Shown: positions 36,421-47,559 of the stretch, piece after piece
Position numbering within the stretch: position 1 is the first letter of the stretch
Layout of the letters: every line of letters begins with the position of its first letter
Assembly: GCA_014529385.2 (NCBI GenBank)
Contig: CM043958.1
Location: 154,625,293 to 154,689,292 of the forward strand
Reading direction: 5' to 3'
Length of the DNA stretch: 64,000 nt
DNA from: Adiantum capillus-veneris
Lineage: Eukaryota > Streptophyta > Polypodiopsida > Polypodiales > Pteridaceae
Position numbers and translations under genes: made by a program
Notes under the pieces: generated by a model
Seen by the model: the letters and a program-made list of their open reading frames with translations, nothing else
What the model was told of the DNA's origin: nothing
Database searches by the model: none

Positions 36421-37009
36421 TATTTCCCACCATTGGATGCAATCTTCCATCTGTAGGCCCATTAACAAGGAAATTCTTTCTTACCTTTTTGTAATGAAAA
36501 AAATCCCAAGTTTTATCCTTTCTGATGCTAGAAAACTCACTTTTCATCACAAGTTCCCACTCACTTGGCTACTAGGCCTCTATAAGAAGGCTCAATGTTA
36601 TTTGTCAGCAACACAAAATTCATGCTAGGAATGAACCGCTTTGGTAGATGCAAGGCTCTCTGAGATCTCACTACAAACATGTACACCAAGTAGTGGGCAT
36701 CCTTCACAGATGTGAAGCAAAGAGAGGTTTCCAATGCCTTGATGCATTATTATTAGTATTTTCATTTCATAGGATAAAAGCCAACAAGGCACACATGCCC
36801 CAATCATGCAGTGGCATCCACCTTTACCCAAGCATATAGGAAGCAAGGTAACTTTCTCGTAAACCATGCACAATATGTTCATACGGCCTTGACCAGATTA
36901 AACAAGCCATCTACCATTACCTATCTTGGAGATGCAGAGGTGATTACATGATTGGCCTATCATGCCATAGGCCACGTAGATTATCTATTATCCGATCTTG
37001 CAAAAAATG
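36421..37009. other. unassigned DNA
   Basis: The 85-codon minus-strand frame at 36882-36625 has no recognised motif. The copia remnant may extend into the first part. Confidence 0.35.
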
Positions 37010-38410
37010 ATTGGTTGGTAAATAGGGAAGACAAAGAGCCACCACCACCACCACCAAGGGAAACAAGAGTTTCTACCAAACTTGGTAAAAGACTTTTGCA
37101 AGTTAGATAACTCAAAGAAGAGGCCATAGCTGCCTCCAAGAAGAAGAAGTTAAAGACTTGAAATAAGAAGATGTAAATGTAGAAGCATATTTGCACTTAG
37201 ATGCTAAGGAAGGGGAAAAAAGGAAAGCTAAAGGTGGATGAAAAAGGATAGAAAATAACAAGAGTTCCACCACATGTGCATGTGGAAGAGCCAACCCAAA
37301 GAACAACCTACTTAGAAAAGGAGCATGAGTCTTTTGATCTTGAAATAGTCCTACAAGGGGACTTGGATGGATCCTAATCAAACCCCAAGAAGATGTGAAT
37401 TAACAATCCTATGTTCAAGCATCATGAAGATCCATAAGCATGGCTCAATCAACACTATGAAGATGAAGAAACCAAGCGGAACCAAGAGACTTGAAGTAAT
37501 AGTGCAATAGAGGAAGACACCACCCAAGGGGTGGATGAAACCACCAAGGTAGAGGATGTTGTTAAAGAGAAAGAGAGCATATAAAAAATCATTGCAGATG
37601 CTCCACTAGTGAAAGGAACACAACCCAAAGCACAAGAAATACCATCAATGGAGGATGCAACATCTTTATCACTTGTGAAGCTACTTCAAGGAAAACCTCT
37701 AGATCCTCCAAGTATTCCACAGAGGTTGTCACACTCTCACAACTGAGTTAGGAGATTTATCCAACGGTTGCCCCCACTGTAAAAATTCTATGTGAGATAG
37801 AGCATGAAGGTCAAGGGGATTCACATAGAGAAGATGACCATGGTGAGAAAAAATAGATGAGCAGAAGGAAGCCACAACATCACAAATGGCTCCTCCCGAT
37901 GATGTCAAAGAATATGCTGACATTTCCCATAGGATTGTCTCAATAAGATGAAAACAAAGATCAATGCCATGGGCTGATTCCAGAGGCATCAACTTGAACT
38001 CCATGTCACAACCACATTGTTGGAGGTGGCATATGCCTTCATAGAAGAATACAAGAATTTGCATGATATCACAATAGTAGAGATAAAGGAATTGCAAGAA
38101 AAGAATTAGATCCAACAAAAAGAACTAACAAATATGGCTGAAGTGTTGGAGAAGATCTTAATGGTGAGTGAGGAGTAGGAAAAGAGGTCTAATAAAAAAA
38201 TGACCATTGCATTTTTAAACACATGTGCACACACACAATTGCTGCACAAATAGCTTGATGTTGTTGCAAACATCCAACTAGCAAAGGAAAAAGCAAGAAG
38301 GAAAGAGCAAGATCAGCTCCTCAACCAGCTAAGAACCAACCCAACTCCCTAGATGACTCCTATCAAGCCATGGAGAGGAGAACTAAAGACTTGGAGATGG
38401 AACTCAAGCT
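37010..38410 (+). pseudogene. degenerate charged, coiled-coil-like open frame (unrecognised)
   Basis: One plus-strand reading frame from about 37021 stays protein-like over more than a kilobase although stops interrupt it. It starts R-E-D-K-E-P-P-P-P-P-P-R-E, continues with Lys/Glu-rich sequence (L-K-E-E-A-I-A-A-S-K-K-K-K), then acidic stretches (S-A-I-E-E-D-T-T-Q-G-V-D-E-T-T-K-V-E-D-V-V), and ends in heptad-like helices near 38030-38330 (V-A-Y-A-F-I-E-E-Y-K-N-L-H-D, Q-L-A-K-E-K-A-R-R-K-E-Q-D). Codon-length spacing and composition suggest a real ancestral protein, perhaps a retroelement gag-like or structural protein. No zinc knuckle, protease or polymerase motif is visible. I do not recognise it. 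Confidence 0.35.
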
Positions 38411-38718
38411 CGAGCAGATGTGGCTAAAAGCAGGCTTTGGTGGTAGAAAATGGGTTGGATTGGGGGTTTTGTGGTGGTGAAAAGAAAATCTTTTTAAGTT
38501 GTTTTTAAGAGTTGAAAGTGAAGAGGGAAATGAATTTTTTTAAACATGCACGGTTGTAAAAAAAGTCTTTTAACATTTCTAGCAAGTTGTGGGTGGGACA
38601 TTACAACAATGTGGATGTAGTTATTGGGCTTGCTCATGAGGCATATTGTTGCCTGTATGCACTCCATGGCCAAGAAGTTCTCTCTATGTGTGTGCTGCTT
38701 ACTGTACCTCTATGAGCC

Positions 38719-39469
<751 letters not shown>

Positions 39470-39571
39470 TTTTCTTGATGACTCTCAGGTAACACATTCA
39501 AGTAATAGTAGTCTTTAATTTTCTTGATGACTCTCAGGTAACAATACATTCAAGTAATAGTAGTCTTTAAT
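39470..39571. repeat. 49-bp tandem duplication
   Basis: TTTTCTTGATGACTCTCAGG...GTCTTTAA occurs at 39470 and 39519. The second copy is longer by a few bases (ACAATACATTC versus ACACATTC). Confidence 0.95.
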
Positions 39572-39634
39572 TGCATGGAAATTTATTTGGATTGATATGC
39601 ATTATGAAAAACTTGTAGAATAGTCTCAAGAAGG

Positions 39635-41190
39635 AAAATACTAAATTTGGTAATGTATTGCTCATTTGGTACCATACAATAGTGTTGTGGTTTACTTAAA
39701 ATCAGTATGAAAAGTACCATTGCTCAAGACGCTACCAAAGTTGGTGCTGGAACATATTTGCTGCTTTATTAGATTTGGTGCATCAGCCTTGTTACATTAG
39801 CATGTTCATCAAAGAATATCACCAACTAACTTTGGTTTTTTTTTTTTTTGGCATTTGGTTCAGACAACGCCAAATTTGGTTCTTTCACAGATTTGGTGCT
39901 TTCAGTCAACTTTGATATCACCAAGCATGTGACCCAAATATAAAACTACCCAAAATTATATAAGTTTGGCATGACCACTAGTTTTGTACATATTTCTTCT
40001 TTGATACTACTTTATAGTTTGGTATGGTGTTTTATTTTTGTACTCTATCCAATTTTGGTTATGGGAGATTTTAATACATCTTTCTACTTTGGTACTCCTT
40101 TATAGTTTGGTATGGTGTTCTCTTTTGCTACCTTATCCAAATTTGGTTCTATCTGGTAGCTTTTATCCTTGATTTGGCATTCTTTACCACCAATTTTGGC
40201 ACTCTATTGATTTCATTTTTGATACTTATATCCATGTTCAATACCAAAGCACCTGGCCATTTGGTCCATCTATCTCCTTTGGTACTCCTTTATTGTTTTG
40301 GTATGGTGTTCTATTTTGGTATTGTATCCAAATTTGTTCTACCCGAATACTTTTGTTTTTGTTTTGATATTCTCTACAACCAATTTTGGTAGTATATTGA
40401 TTTCATGGGTGATTCTTATAGTCCTGCTCAATAGCAGAGCACCTCGACCCAGTTGGTACATCTTTCTCCTTTGGTACTCCTTTATAGTTTGATATGGTAT
40501 TTTGTTTTGGTGCTCTATCCAAATTTGGTTCTAGCTAGGTACTTTTGTTTTAGTTTTGGCCTTGATCAATAAAAATGCACCTAGACTAGTTGGTGCATCT
40601 TTCTCCTTAATTGTACTTCTTTATAGCTTGGTATGGTATTTTGTTTTGGTACTTTATCCAAATTTGGTTCTAGATGGGTACTTTTGCTTTAGTTTTGGTA
40701 TTCTTTACAACTAGGTTTGATAGTATATTGATTTCATGGGTGGTTTTTGTAGCCCTGCTTAATAGCAGAGCACTTAGACCAATTAGTACATCTTTTTCCT
40801 TTCGTACTTCTTTATCATCTGGTATGGTGTTTTGTTTTGGTCTCTATCAAAACTTGGTTTTAGTTGGGTTCTTTTGTTTTAATTTTGGTATTCTCTAAGA
40901 CTAAGTTTGGTACTATATTGATTTTGTTGGTGCTTTTTATATCCCTTTTCAATACCAAAGCGCCTAGACTAATTTGGTTCTTGGACCAGTTTGATAATTT
41001 TTTGAATTTGGTATTGTGTTATAGGTTTATATGGAGTACTCTATTTGTGTTTCTATTTTGGTTTGCTTCAATTTTGGTAGTCTAGGATAGTCTGTTATTG
41101 TTTCTATTTGGTACTATGTAGTACTAGTTTGTTACTCTATTTATGTGTGCTATTTGAGGCTCTTTTTCTCTAATTTGGACTATACTAGTT
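39635..41190. repeat. TTTGGTA-rich irregular repeat array, left of KGEHDG copy 2
   Basis: Dozens of TTTGGTA/TTTGGTG/TTTGGTTC words. A longer unit of roughly 140-190 bp (TTTGGTACTCCTTTATAGTTTGGTATGGTGTT...ATCCAAATTTGGTTCTA) is seen near 40003, 40089, 40280, 40471, 40612 and 40801. Open frames here are repeat shadows. Similar words in inverted sense (ACCAATACCAA, ACCAAATTGG) occur at 47280-47500 on the other side of the coding region, which suggests subterminal repeats of one element. Confidence 0.7.
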
Positions 41191-41196
41191 TGATAG

Positions 41197-41483
41197 ATGG
41201 AGATGTATAAAAGATCCAAGAGTACTTACCTTCTAGTGAGGCCGTCACTTAGATCCTTTGAGGTGCTAAAACCATTCTTTGTTTGGAAGTTAAAAGAGAA
41301 TTATACATGTTGCTGTGTGTATCATGTCCAAATGATAAATTTTAAGGAGGATTTTAATAAAATGCGCCAATACAAGTTTGGGAATCATGAAAAATTTCAT
41401 ATTTGTATTTGCTCCATTTTTTGTGGAAGGGGTCACTCAGGTGAGTGTTTTGCTAGCTAGGATGTATTTCAACACATCAATTT
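41197..41483 (+). pseudogene. KGEHDG-family copy 2, 5' part (before copia insertion)
   Basis: An open frame carries the R-S-F-E-V-L-K-P-F-F-V-W-K-L-K-E-N-Y-T-C-C-C-V-Y-H-V block (41251-41334), the counterpart of R-S-F-E-A-C-K-P-W-Y-V...C-C-I-Y-H-V in copy 1. Sequence upstream (39.6-41.2 kb) is repeat, so the N-terminus is missing or unrecognisable. The frame is cut at 41484 by the copia LTR. Coding blocks of the family resume at 45669. Confidence 0.65.
41479..41483. repeat. target-site duplication AATTT, left of copia
   Basis: AATTT precedes the LTR at 41484 and recurs directly after the other LTR at 45664-45668. A 5-bp duplication is typical of copia integration. Confidence 0.9.
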
Positions 41484-41710
41484 TGTTGGAATTAGGGTTG
41501 CAGAGAAACGCACACAGCTTGGAGAAGACGAAGGAAGCTCAAGGCACACAATAGAGAGTGTGTTACTTAGTGTGCAATGGAAAGATAGATAGCCCTAGAG
41601 TGATGGGCGTATGTACAAGGCACGGGGGAAAAAACCTCCTAAAGAGGGAAAAAATGCCCCGACGGTCCTAGTGTGTTCACACCCATCACTACCACATGTA
41701 TATGGTAACA
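41484..41710 (-). repeat. copia 3' LTR
   Basis: On -, it begins TGTTACCATATACATG and ends CCTAATTCCAACA (TG...CA). It contains CCGTGCCTTGTACATA. Confidence 0.95.
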
Positions 41711-41785
41711 AATCCCCCCTGGAGTGATGCGGTGAACGAGAGCTGGCACATGAGTAAAGGTAAGTGCCATGCCCTGAGGACATGA

Positions 41786-44700
41786 TCAGTCCACAAAGGG
41801 GAGTAAGCCCAAAGATTTGCGGAAAGCTTCAAGCTTCTCACGAGACAATGCCTTTGTGAAAAGATCTGCAAGGTTGTCCTGTGTTGGCACATAAGCCAAG
41901 CTGATCTCTCCTGTTAAGAGTCTCTCCCTGACATAGTGGTAATGCACTTCAATGTGCTTTGTGCGAGCATGAAAAACTGGGTTCCTTGCAACTGTGAATG
42001 TGCTCTAACTGTCAGTGTAGATAGTGTAGGCAGTGTCCTGTCCAACACCCAAATCAGCCAAAAGGCGTCTAATCCATACACACTCAATCGTAGCTGTGAA
42101 GACTACCCTGTACTCAGTCTCACAGCTCGAAGTTGCCATAATAGGTTGCTTCTTGCTCAACCATGATATACATGGGCTGCCAAATATGAAACAAAAACCA
42201 CTTGTGGACACTCGCGTGTCAAAACAGCCAGCCCAGTCTGAGTCCGAAAAAGCATGTAAGTCTGACGGCAATGTTCCCCCCTTGGGATAAAACAAGCCAA
42301 GATGTAAAGTGCCACTAAGGTAGCGGAAAATCCTCTTGACAGCATGCCAATCCTTAGACCCTAGGCTATGCATAAATCTGCTGACCTGTGAGACTGCAAA
42401 CTGAATATCCGGCCTCGTGTTGCATACATAAATGAGGCAACCAACATCAGTTTGGTAAAGAGTGACATCAGCAGGATCACCAGCATCATGTAGACTCAAC
42501 TTCAAACCTGTTTCCCATGGGAGTGGCAATAGGTTTGCAATCCTCAAGTCCAAACTTACATAGCAATGTCTCTATGTAACTTTTTTGACACAAGGAAATA
42601 CCACCATCACACTGCTTAAACTGTATACCCAAGTAATGATGCAACAGTCCCAAATATTTCATCTTGAAAGTAGCATTCAAATCAGCCTTAAATTCAACAA
42701 TATGTCTCTAATTTGGTCCAGTGATTAGCAAATCATCGACGTAAAGAACCACAATGAGAAGTACCTCCCGAGAAACCAGAATACGTTTTGTTTGCGGATG
42801 ATACAACCTGTAACCTTTTCTTTCAACACTATAACCAACAAAAATACATTTGACAGCCTTATCATCCAATTTTCTGCGCTGCACTTGTGACACCAAAGCA
42901 TATGCCAAACAACCAAAAACACGCATGTGCTCAATAGAAGGCTTTCTATCATGCCATGCTTCATATGGAGTAATAGATTGCAAAGCTTTCGTAGGACACC
43001 TGTTTAGTACATAAGTGGCACACATGATGGCCTCAAGCCAAAAAGAATGCGGTAAAGCTTGACTTTTGACCATACATCGTGCCATTTTTGTCAGTGACCT
43101 GTTTTTCCTCTCAGCAACACCATGTTGCTGAGGTGTATAAGGCACTGTACATTAGTGTTTTATCCCACGACTAGCCAGAAATGCATTAAATTCATGAGAC
43201 ATATATTCCCCCCTCGATCGGAACGGAGGGTGCCCATAGTACATTTCGAGACATTTTCAGCCATAGCCAGAAATTGTTTGAAGCACATAAAAACTTCGGA
43301 CTTTGCTTTAAGCGGAAATACCCATGCATGCCTAGAGTAATCATCAATGAAAGTCATGAAGTACACGTAATTTCCCAAGGACGGAGTTTGCATGGGCCCA
43401 CAAACATCACTATGCACAAGCTGAAACCTGCATGTGGCCCTAATTGAACCATCCTTTGGAAACTTAGAACGTTGCATTTTACCAAGAATACAGCCTTCAC
43501 AAACATGTTTGACAGGTGCTTCAAGAGGCGGCAAAGAAGCAACCATATCAGATTTTTGCAAACGCAGCAAACTGACAAAATTCAGATGACCAAAACGTGC
43601 ATGCCAAAGCTTTACATCTGAAATAGCCCTTGAATCTGCAACATCATTTGCAAAATTTTGTCCACTCTTGTCATACAAAGTGAGCTTATACAGCCCATGG
43701 CACAAAAGCCCAGATGCAACAATTTCATCACCAAAACTTAAATCATGAACTGTACATATGTCATCCACAAATTTGGCTACAAGTCCAAGTCTAGCAAGTG
43801 CGGATACAGACAAGAGATTCTTCTTGATCCCAAGTACATAAAGTGCATCAACAAGTGTGAAGGAACTAACATTAGTAGCATTGAGCACAATCTTTCCAAC
43901 TCCCTGAACTGGATAAGAGGCGTTGTTGGCACAAGTGACTGAATTCCTATGAGGGACAGACTCGAGAGAGGTAAACAATTCACGATGTGAGATAATGTGC
44001 TTTGTAGCACCACTTTCGAAATACCACACATGTGAATCTGCAGCAACTGACAAGCATGCATCATGGACAACAGGATTGTAAGTGCACTCTGCGCTAAAAG
44101 CCCATTCTGCATCAACATCAGCAACACAGTCTCCTTTCACAGAAGACTCAACAATGGCTGCATTTGTAGTGGAACCAGCATTTGTAGTGGAACCACCCTC
44201 TTTCTTCTTAGCCTCTTTGGCCTTCAACTTAGGACATGACTTGATCAAGTGATCTTTGGCTTTACAATAATGGCAACGCATCTTCTTTTTGCCCTTATCA
44301 CCAGAATTTCCAGAAGAATTGCTGCCAGCAGAAGCATTAGGAACAAAATTTTTGCCACTCGTAGCAGAACCATAAGAAGTGGCTGCATTGCTGTTACCGC
44401 CCTTTCTTTGAGAAGCAATAAAAGCCTGTTCAACTGCACGCTGTCTAGTCCTGTTTTTTCTGGAAAGTGACTCTTGCAATAGCAATGTGCATAATGCATC
44501 AAACTTGACAACTTCTGGATTTCCTTGGGTCATAAGTCTCCAAGTACTAGTAAAAGTCTGGTAAGAATCTGGTAAGGCATCAAGAATAGTCTGCACAAGG
44601 GAACTGACTGAAATGACTTCACCTGCAGAAATAAGTTGCTCATTGATATCCTTGACACTAGCAAGGAAAGTGTCCATATCATCTTCCTCATGCATAATCT

Positions 44701-45172
44701 TCGAGTCCAACTCTTTACGTAGCAAAGCAATTTTAGCCTGATTGCGGCTTCCATAAAGACCTGCTAGAATATCCCAAGCTTGTTTTGCAGATTTTGCTGA
44801 ACGGTTGTGAGGAACAATGGTGCTCTTCACAGACAACGTAATCAATGCATAAGCCTGCGCATCCTTAACATCCCAACGAGCTTGTTCTGCCGTAGGCAAA
44901 ACAACTCTAACAGCTGCAATCCTTGCATCAAGACCTGCAACATCCTCAGAACCAGGACGTACATCAATGCCCTGCACAATGTTCTAGATTCCCTTTGACA
45001 CAAGAACGTGTTGCATCATATAAGCCCACATAGGGTAATTGTCCCCATCCAACTTGTCCTCAACAACAGCAAACATCTTGAACACATCTGTGTTGTTGTT
45101 GTCAGCCTTGGTAAATGCTGCACCTGATGTGAAAACTGCCCGAAAATAGGAGAAATGGAGCGGGAACAACAC
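41786..45172 (-). pseudogene. copia gag-pol polyprotein (broken)
   Basis: Start near 45172. The gag begins with D-G-D-N-Y-P-M-W and has an in-frame TAG at about 44985 where a Trp is expected (K-G-I-stop-N-I-V). The 605-codon frame 44977-43160 holds the rest of gag, a CCHC knuckle C-H-Y-C-K-A-K-D-H-L-I-K-S-C (residues 235-248), a protease motif reading W-Y-F-E-S-G-A (residues 318-324; Asp expected at the Glu), integrase H-x4-H / C-x2-C (459, 464, 493, 496), and catalytic Asp in H-S-D-V-C-G-P (524) and R-S-D-R-G-G (587). A frameshift follows. 43145-42708 completes the integrase but fuses V-S-R-E-V-L-L directly to L-Y-V-D-D-L-L, so most of the RT fingers/palm is deleted. 42680-41786 is RT thumb and RNase H (S-D-S-D-W-A-G; T-S-S-C-E-T-E-Y), then L-F-T-K-A-L. 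Role when intact: cytoplasmic particle formation, cDNA synthesis and integration. Confidence 0.93.
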
Positions 45173-45420
45173 GTGCTATATAGCACAAACCGTAGAAGAC
45201 TATAAGGCACCTGTTATGCAAAAAACGGCACTGACAAAAACTCTGCACAAAATGACGAAATAGCCTGTGCAGTACTGCCTGGAGTGGAAACGGAGGCCAA
45301 AATGAGCCCAAATCAAAATTCTGAGAAGACTTGCGAACGCTCTCCAAACCTCACTGTAATCAGAGAAAGTGAGTAGGCGTGTGCTGGAGCAGCCGGCGAC
45401 TAAGCCCAGGAGGACGCAAC

Positions 45421-45435
45421 CTGGTCTGATACCAA
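45421..45435 (-). promoter_or_regulatory. copia primer-binding site (tRNA-iMet type)
   Basis: Read on -, ATTGGTATCAGACCAG directly follows the 5' LTR. TGGTATCAGA matches the complement of the 3' end of plant initiator-Met tRNA, the usual copia primer. Confidence 0.85.
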
Positions 45436-45436
45436 T

Positions 45437-45663
45437 TGTTGGAATTAGGGTTGCAGAGAAACACACACAGCTTGGAGAAGACGAAGGAAGCTCAAGGCAC
45501 ACAATAGAGAGTGTGTTACTTAGTGTGCAATGGAAAGATAGATAGACCTAGAGTGATGGGCATATGTACAATGCACAGGGGAAAAAACCTCCTAAAGAGG
45601 GAAAAAATGCCCCGACGGTCCTAGTGTGTTCACACACATCACTACCACATGTATATGGTAATA
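45437..45663 (-). repeat. copia 5' LTR
   Basis: Same length as the 3' LTR. It starts with TATTACC instead of TGTTACC on - because of a terminal substitution. Confidence 0.95.
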
Positions 45664-45855
45664 AATTTTTGTGGGAATCCATTCTATGTCCTAAACTTGT
45701 TGATAGTGAATATATGGTAACAAATTTTTGTGCGAATCCGTTCTATGTCCTAAACTTGTTGATAGTGATGTGTTCACACACATCACTACCACATGTATAT
45801 GGTAACAAATTTTTGTGGGAATCCATTCTATGTCCTAAACTTGTTGATAGTGAAT
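45624..45855. repeat. tandem multiplication of the copia LTR/target junction
   Basis: LTR-terminal sequence plus target sequence (CACATGTATATGGTAA(C/T)AAATTTTTGTG...GTTGATAGTGA) appears three times: about 45628-45709, a shorter copy at about 45710-45766, and about 45767-45850. The duplication includes both LTR end and host DNA, so it happened after the insertion. Confidence 0.85.
45664..45668. repeat. target-site duplication AATTT, right of copia
   Basis: Matches 41479-41483. Confidence 0.9.
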
Positions 45856-47144
45856 ATCATGCAAAAAATGATTGTTTGGAAAATTGCCTTCGATGTGGGG
45901 TTAGCAAGTTAACATTTTGTCTAGATGAGATTGCATGGAAGTCAGTGTGAAAGTCTTCAAGGACGGGTGAAATGGATAGGCCGATGCCAAAGGAAGCGAG
46001 AAGAAGAAAAAGGATCTGGTTGTGGAAATAATTTAGAGTGCCGCATTTATTTGTCTCTTCTGTGATCATCTCAAAAGATTCATCAAGCACAGCTTCCTCT
46101 TTAGGTGGCAGGAACAACAATTTAAAGATTGCGTGCTTAAGTTTCCTAACAATGTAGTTGTGTCTGCTATTTAATTTTATAGAGAATTATTCATTCAAAG
46201 TGCAAAACGAGATTCAATACATGCATTGGTGGTCAACCTAGGTAACCATATTGGTGCAGATTTCTTATGTGAGAAACTTAGTAGGTGTTGTTGAGAAGAC
46301 AATACACTTTCACATATTAGATAACAAGAACCATGACATACTATTTATTCAACATTGTTTTATGCTTCATGACTATTGGCTTAAATAGAAAGGGCATCGT
46401 TTGCCCTCTCACTGGGTATGGTCAAATGGTGTTGCTTATCAGTTTAAGGCACAAAGACCATTTTGAGGCAAGGTACTATCAATTGACAAGCTTACATATG
46501 ATGCATAACTTCTTTGCTTCAGGACACAATAAAGGAGAGCATGATGGTGAAGGTGTTGTGATCAAGAGAAAGCTTACTCAGGAGGAGCTCAAACAGATGT
46601 TTGGCCTATGAAGTACAGAGCTGATGTGGTAAGTTTTCTTAATGCAAAATTTTAGCCCACAAGAGAAGCCCATAGGTGTAGTGCTCAAAGAGTTTTCTGG
46701 CTAGTGTCAAAGGATGATGTACAACATAGCCTTCTGTGGGACTATCAATGCATTATAGGCTCTTGCTCCTTCCATTGTGCTGATGGATACTCTATGAGTA
46801 ACCCATGTGTTGTGCAATTGAAAACGCTCTCATGTTTTTGTGACCCATGTCTGAAGGGGCAATGGAGGATGTGCAAGAACAAACAAAACATAGATGAAAG
46901 GAAATATGCTTCCATTCAACCATTGAAAGAGATGATGGAAGCAATTACTCTCTAATAGATGAGGATGAGGATGGAAACATTGATATATCTAGAATTCTCG
47001 CAATTTATGATCACAATGTGGTTGTGTATGAAGGAGACCCTGAAGTATTGTGCAAAATGCTATCCATAGGAGACAACTTTGTAGTCAAGGCAGCTGAGAA
47101 GAACGAGGACTTCTACCTTAACAACCAAACCAAAGAAGGATAAG
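45669..47144 (+). pseudogene. KGEHDG-family copy 2, 3' part (after copia insertion)
   Basis: Blocks in order. A Cys cluster C-L-E-N-C-L-R-C-G-V-S-K-L-T-F-C (45873-45920). R-W-Q-E-Q-Q-F-K-D-C-V (46102). N-V-V-V-S, where the expected Asp position reads Asn (AAT 46173) near a frameshift. W-S-N-G-V-A (46419), again Asn where copy 1 has Asp. H-N-F-F-A-S-G-H-N-K-G-E-H-D-G-E-G-V-V-I-K-R (about 46507-46570, Glu at 46537). V-Q-H-S-L-L-W-D. The C-terminal cysteine block L-S-C-F-C-D-P-C-L-K-G-Q-W-R-M-C-K-N-K (about 46828-46890). A domain with G-D-N-F-V-V-K-A-A-E-K-N (about 47070-47110). The core spacing is about 84 codons between the first two positions and about 37 to the Glu. Both Asp positions altered suggests a catalytically dead copy. 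Confidence 0.65.
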
Positions 47145-47559
47145 TGGCATACAAAAATTATCAGGGGATGAAAACTGGTTGAGGGCTTGTATCAGACCAA
47201 TTGAGTGGTTGTGATACTTTCAGTGTTTGTTACACTTTGTCCTTCATTGTTTCACTGTTTCTTTGACTTTAGCCAATACCAAACTTTAGAGCTGTAAATT
47301 CAAATTTAATACTTACTAACGCTTACACGGTACATTGTACTTACTTACCATCTACACAACCTACTTCATATAGAGCCTGCTTTTGAACCAATACCAATAC
47401 CAATTTGGTAATAATCAATTCCAAATTGATACTATACAATATCAAAATTGGAACCAGACAATATTATACTATCAATAGTACCAAAATAACACCAAAACGT
47501 ACTACTACTTATATAAATGTAAGCTAGATTTTCCAAAGTAGACTAGTTTACTAAAACAA
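47145..47559. repeat. ACCAATACC/ACCAAA-rich block, right of KGEHDG copy 2
   Basis: After the coding remnant, 47275-47510 contains repeated ACCAATACCAA, ACCAATTTGG, ACCAAAA and ACAATAT(C/T)A words, the reverse complement of the TTTGGTA array at 39.6-41.2 kb. It is probably the right subterminal region of the same element. Confidence 0.55.

Larger units (their letters stand above)
41484..45663 (-). mobile_element. complete-ended Ty1/copia LTR retrotransposon, 4180 bp, inserted in KGEHDG copy 2
   Basis: Two 227-bp LTRs (41484-41710 and 45437-45663) in direct orientation differ at about seven positions by eye. AATTT duplicates flank them. On - the order is 5' LTR, a primer-binding site TGGTATCAGA... 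(45421-45434), gag-pol, a polypurine run AGGGGGGATT (41711-41720), and the 3' LTR. Pol order (protease, integrase, RT, RNase H) defines copia. It lacks much of the reverse transcriptase and carries point lesions, so it is non-autonomous. Confidence 0.95.

Noticed and set aside
43160-44977. 605-codon open frame as a host gene
   Set aside because: It has a copia gag domain, zinc knuckle, protease and integrase motifs and lies between matching LTRs.
45564-45950. 128-codon open frame spanning LTR and flank
   Set aside because: It is made of the multiplied LTR/host junction; only its last part (C-L-R-C-G) belongs to the KGEHDG remnant.
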